DNA from: Synechococcaceae bacterium Bin_79_3
GTDB taxonomy: Bacteria; Cyanobacteriota; Cyanobacteriia; PCC-6307; Cyanobiaceae
NCBI GenBank assembly: GCA_009914645.1
Contig: VFLB01000301.1
Coordinates: forward strand, 1 to 7,976
DNA: 7,976 nucleotides
Direction of reading: 5' to 3'
Shown: piece after piece, positions 6,349 through 7,976 of the stretch
How the letters are laid out: the number at the start of each line of letters is the position of its first letter
Position numbering within the stretch: position 1 is the first letter of the stretch
Notes under the pieces: generated by a model
What the model was told of the DNA's origin: nothing
Database searches by the model: none
The model's input: the letters and a program-made list of their open reading frames with translations, nothing else
Program-made: the position numbers and the translations under genes

Positions 6349-7319
6349 TGCGTGGCGTCGGTAAACATCGGAGTGCTGAGGTAGCGCTCACCAAAACTGG
6401 CGAGCACCACAACTATTAATTTGCCAGCCCATTCCGGCCTTTGCCCCAGTTTTAATGCTGCGGCCATGGTGGCGCCACTGCTCACGCCACTGAGCAAACC
6501 CTCCTCCCGCGCCAAACGCCGCCCCATCGCCATTGCGTCGGCATCACTTACCTGCATTACCTCATCGATCAATTCAGCTTGATAGTTGTCTGGGATAAAA
6601 CCAGCTCCGATTCCTTGGATGCGATGGGGCCCAGGGGCACCACCACTGAGCACTGGGCTGCCGGTGGGTTCCACTGCAATCGCTTGGAAACTGGGCTTAC
6701 GTTGCTTCAGCAGCTGGGCGCAACCGGTAATGGTGCCACCGGTGCCCACTCCAGCCACTAGGGCATCAATGCGGCCATCGGTATCAAGCCAAAGTTCTTC
6801 TGCAGTGGTGCGGGCGTGAATTGCTGGATTGGCTGGATTGGCAAACTGCTGTAGCAAATAAGCATTGGGCAACTCCGCTGCAAGGGCGCGGGCCCGCCCG
6901 ATTGCCCCCTTCATCCCTTCCGCTCCTGGGGTGAGTTCAAGCTGTGCTCCGTAAGCCCGCAACATCGAGCGCCGCTCCGAACTCATGGTGTCTGGCATGG
7001 TGAGGATCAAGCGATAGCCGCGGGCGGCAGCCACCATCGCAAGAGCGATACCGGTGTTGCCGCTGGTGGGTTCTACTAAAACTGTATTTTCGGGATTGAT
7101 CAGCCCCTGCGCTTCTGCATCAAGAACCATCGCTAAACCAATGCGATCTTTCACCGATGCGGTGGGATTAAAGCTTTCAAGTTTTGCAACTATCTCGGCG
7201 CAACAAGCTTCTGCCTTAGGCAGGCGATTCAGCCGCACTAAAGGGGTATGGCCCACGAGGGCGGTGATATCAGGAGCAATCGCCATTTGATGAAGTGATA
7301 ATTCATCCATTCTGATCAT
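6345..7319 (-). CDS. cysK: Cysteine synthase A (O-acetylserine sulfhydrylase)
   Basis: This PLP enzyme makes cysteine from O-acetylserine and sulfide in the cytoplasm. The 324-residue product fits the family. [11 protein letters not shown] (23-33) opens the fold, Lys57 in SVKDRI is the PLP Schiff-base lysine, EPTSGNTG (83-90) is the substrate loop, [10 protein letters not shown] (190-199) is the phosphate-binding loop, [12 protein letters not shown] (232-243) is typical of O-acetylserine sulfhydrylases, and GVSSGA (278-283) contacts the cofactor ring. No N-terminal heme domain or C-terminal CBS domain is present, which argues against cystathionine beta-synthase. The start is uncertain: the ATG at 7319 lies ten bases after the upstream gene, while the ATG at 7286 gives [15 protein letters not shown], nearer the usual family beginning. 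Neither has a strong ribosome-binding site. It probably shares a transcript with its neighbours on both sides. Confidence 0.95.
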   Translation of the reverse strand: MIRMDELSLHQMAIAPDITALVGHTPLVRLNRLPKAEACCAEIVAKLESFNPTASVKDRIGLAMVLDAEAQGLINPENTVLVEPTSGNTGIALAMVAAARGYRLILTMPDTMSSERRSMLRAYGAQLELTPGAEGMKGAIGRARALAAELPNAYLLQQFANPANPAIHARTTAEELWLDTDGRIDALVAGVGTGGTITGCAQLLKQRKPSFQAIAVEPTGSPVLSGGAPGPHRIQGIGAGFIPDNYQAELIDEVMQVSDADAMAMGRRLAREEGLLSGVSSGATMAAALKLGQRPEWAGKLIVVVLASFGERYLSTPMFTDATQ

Positions 7320-7329
7320 TAAGAGCGCT

Positions 7330-7976
7330 TCAGCGTTCCTCTAAGCGTTTAAGCAATTGCTGCGAAACCTGTTCAATAACCCCCTGCCAATTGCCCCGCT
7401 GCTGTTGCCGAAACAATTTCACGCTGGGGTACCAAATCATTTGAGAACCCTCGAGGCCGTAGCGCCATTCAGCCCGATAGGGCAAAAGGCCCCACACGGG
7501 CACGCCAAGGCCAGCGGCAATATGCAAAGCGGTTTGTTGCACTGTGATAACCAGATCAAGGGCAGCGGTGAGCCCGGCGGTGGCAAGCAGATCAGTACTA
7601 ATGCCATCAAAATGCAAGATTTCAACGCCGTGGTTTTGCTTTAAGGCATGCAGTTCCTCTGGTTTATGGCCATATTGCAGATTGAACCAATGCAAACCCG
7701 ATTGCTTTAACAGCGGCAAAAGTTGCTCAAGCTGGAGCGAACGCTGGCGGCGATTACCCAAGGTGCCACCGCCTTGCCAGGCAATGCCCACCTTGAGGCC
7801 AGGGCCTAGGGCCGCTAAGCGCTTACGCCAATGTTGCTTAGTTGAATCCGGCAGCTGTAGGTGAGGGGAACGGCCCGCAAAGCTTTGTGCATCTGGGCGA
7901 TATCGCTGGCCCAAGCTGCCAATACTGCAAGCCAGATCAAGTTGCTTTAGCAAATCTGCTGGAAAGCTAGCAGCGC
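7330..7976 (-). CDS. Glycosyltransferase, ADP-heptose-transferase-like, C-terminal part (5' end off right edge)
   Basis: The frame is open from the window edge, so this is the last 214 residues of a longer protein, not a gene starting at the in-frame TTG at 7953. The visible part is the nucleotide-sugar-binding half of a GT-B (GT9-like) transferase: [10 protein letters not shown] at about 61-70 of the visible part, [27 protein letters not shown] at about 140-166 (the DLVI.V.T...H.AG.LG.P.W.L.P signature), then EWRYG (about 169-173) and the ending [10 protein letters not shown]...GNW. In this family the missing N-terminal half is often a stack of TPRs, which would make it a TPR-glycosyltransferase; that cannot be seen here. 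The sugar and acceptor are unknown; surface glycan or protein glycosylation is typical. It ends ten bases before the cysK ATG and probably shares a transcript with it. Confidence 0.85.
   Translation of the reverse strand, partial: AASFPADLLKQLDLACSIGSLGQRYRPDAQSFAGRSPHLQLPDSTKQHWRKRLAALGPGLKVGIAWQGGGTLGNRRQRSLQLEQLLPLLKQSGLHWFNLQYGHKPEELHALKQNHGVEILHFDGISTDLLATAGLTAALDLVITVQQTALHIAAGLGVPVWGLLPYRAEWRYGLEGSQMIWYPSVKLFRQQQRGNWQGVIEQVSQQLLKRLEER

Noticed and set aside
6825..6842. Tandem nine-base repeat TGGATTGGC
   Set aside because: It encodes the NPANPA segment conserved in cysteine synthases, so protein constraint explains it.
7324..7333. Short inverted repeat CGCTTCAGCG between the glycosyltransferase gene and cysK as a terminator
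   Set aside because: The stem is only four base pairs with a two-base loop and no T-run; the ten-base gap is better explained by an operon.
7951..7953. TTG at 7953 as the start of the glycosyltransferase gene
   Set aside because: The frame continues without a stop to the window edge, and the visible protein is only the second half of the GT-B fold, so the gene must begin outside the window.
1..7976. Mobile elements, CRISPR arrays, tRNA genes or HIP1 octamers
   Set aside because: None was recognised on reading the window: no regularly spaced repeats, no transposase-like product, no tRNA cloverleaf and no GCGATCGC. A covariance-model search would be needed to exclude small RNAs.

Overview
The window looks like ordinary core chromosome of a unicellular cyanobacterium, most likely a picocyanobacterium of the Synechococcus/Cyanobium/Prochlorococcus group. 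Three observations support this: a plant-type zeta-carotene desaturase, the cyanobacterial/chloroplast NDH-1 subunit NdhO, and several small proteins whose whole-length resemblance is to picocyanobacterial conserved hypotheticals. Base composition is moderate (roughly half G+C by eye). I saw no copy of the HIP1 octamer GCGATCGC, which fits the marine/picocyanobacterial lineage better than filamentous or Synechocystis-like ones. The species cannot be fixed from this sequence.

The window is densely packed and changes strand repeatedly. From left to right: (1) a leftward unit reading zds, then an SRPBCC-fold protein, then the 5' end of a lipoprotein gene cut by the window edge. That lipoprotein starts at a TTG inside the stop of the SRPBCC gene. 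(2) A 102-bp divergent intergenic region containing a 15-bp inverted repeat. (3) A rightward unit of four genes: an A-type Fe-S carrier, a small TPR protein, an LpxB-related glycosyltransferase-fold protein and a two-helix membrane protein. The last three are joined by a 1-nt gap and an ATGA overlap. (4) A leftward SDR/epimerase-like gene whose 3' end overlaps the membrane protein gene by 65 bp tail to tail. (5) A 74-bp divergent region. (6) Rightward ndhO, which overlaps by 16 bp tail to tail with (7) a leftward unit: the 3' part of an ADP-heptose-transferase-like glycosyltransferase gene (cut by the right edge), cysK and a J-domain protein gene. CysK and the J-protein gene share an ATGA.

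Functionally this is housekeeping: carotenoid synthesis (Zds), Fe-S cluster delivery, cyclic/respiratory electron transport (NdhO), cysteine synthesis (CysK), chaperone work (J-protein) and envelope or glycan functions (lipoprotein, LpxB-like protein, glycosyltransferase). No tRNA, rRNA, CRISPR array, insertion sequence or phage gene was seen. No gene-free stretch exceeds about 105 bases. No intrinsic terminator with a clear GC stem and T-run was recognised. I found no convincing new multi-gene system. The points worth a second look are the hidden TTG-start lipoprotein, the two overlapping convergent gene ends, the palindrome between zds and the Fe-S carrier gene, and the uncharacterised TPR/LpxB-like/membrane trio.
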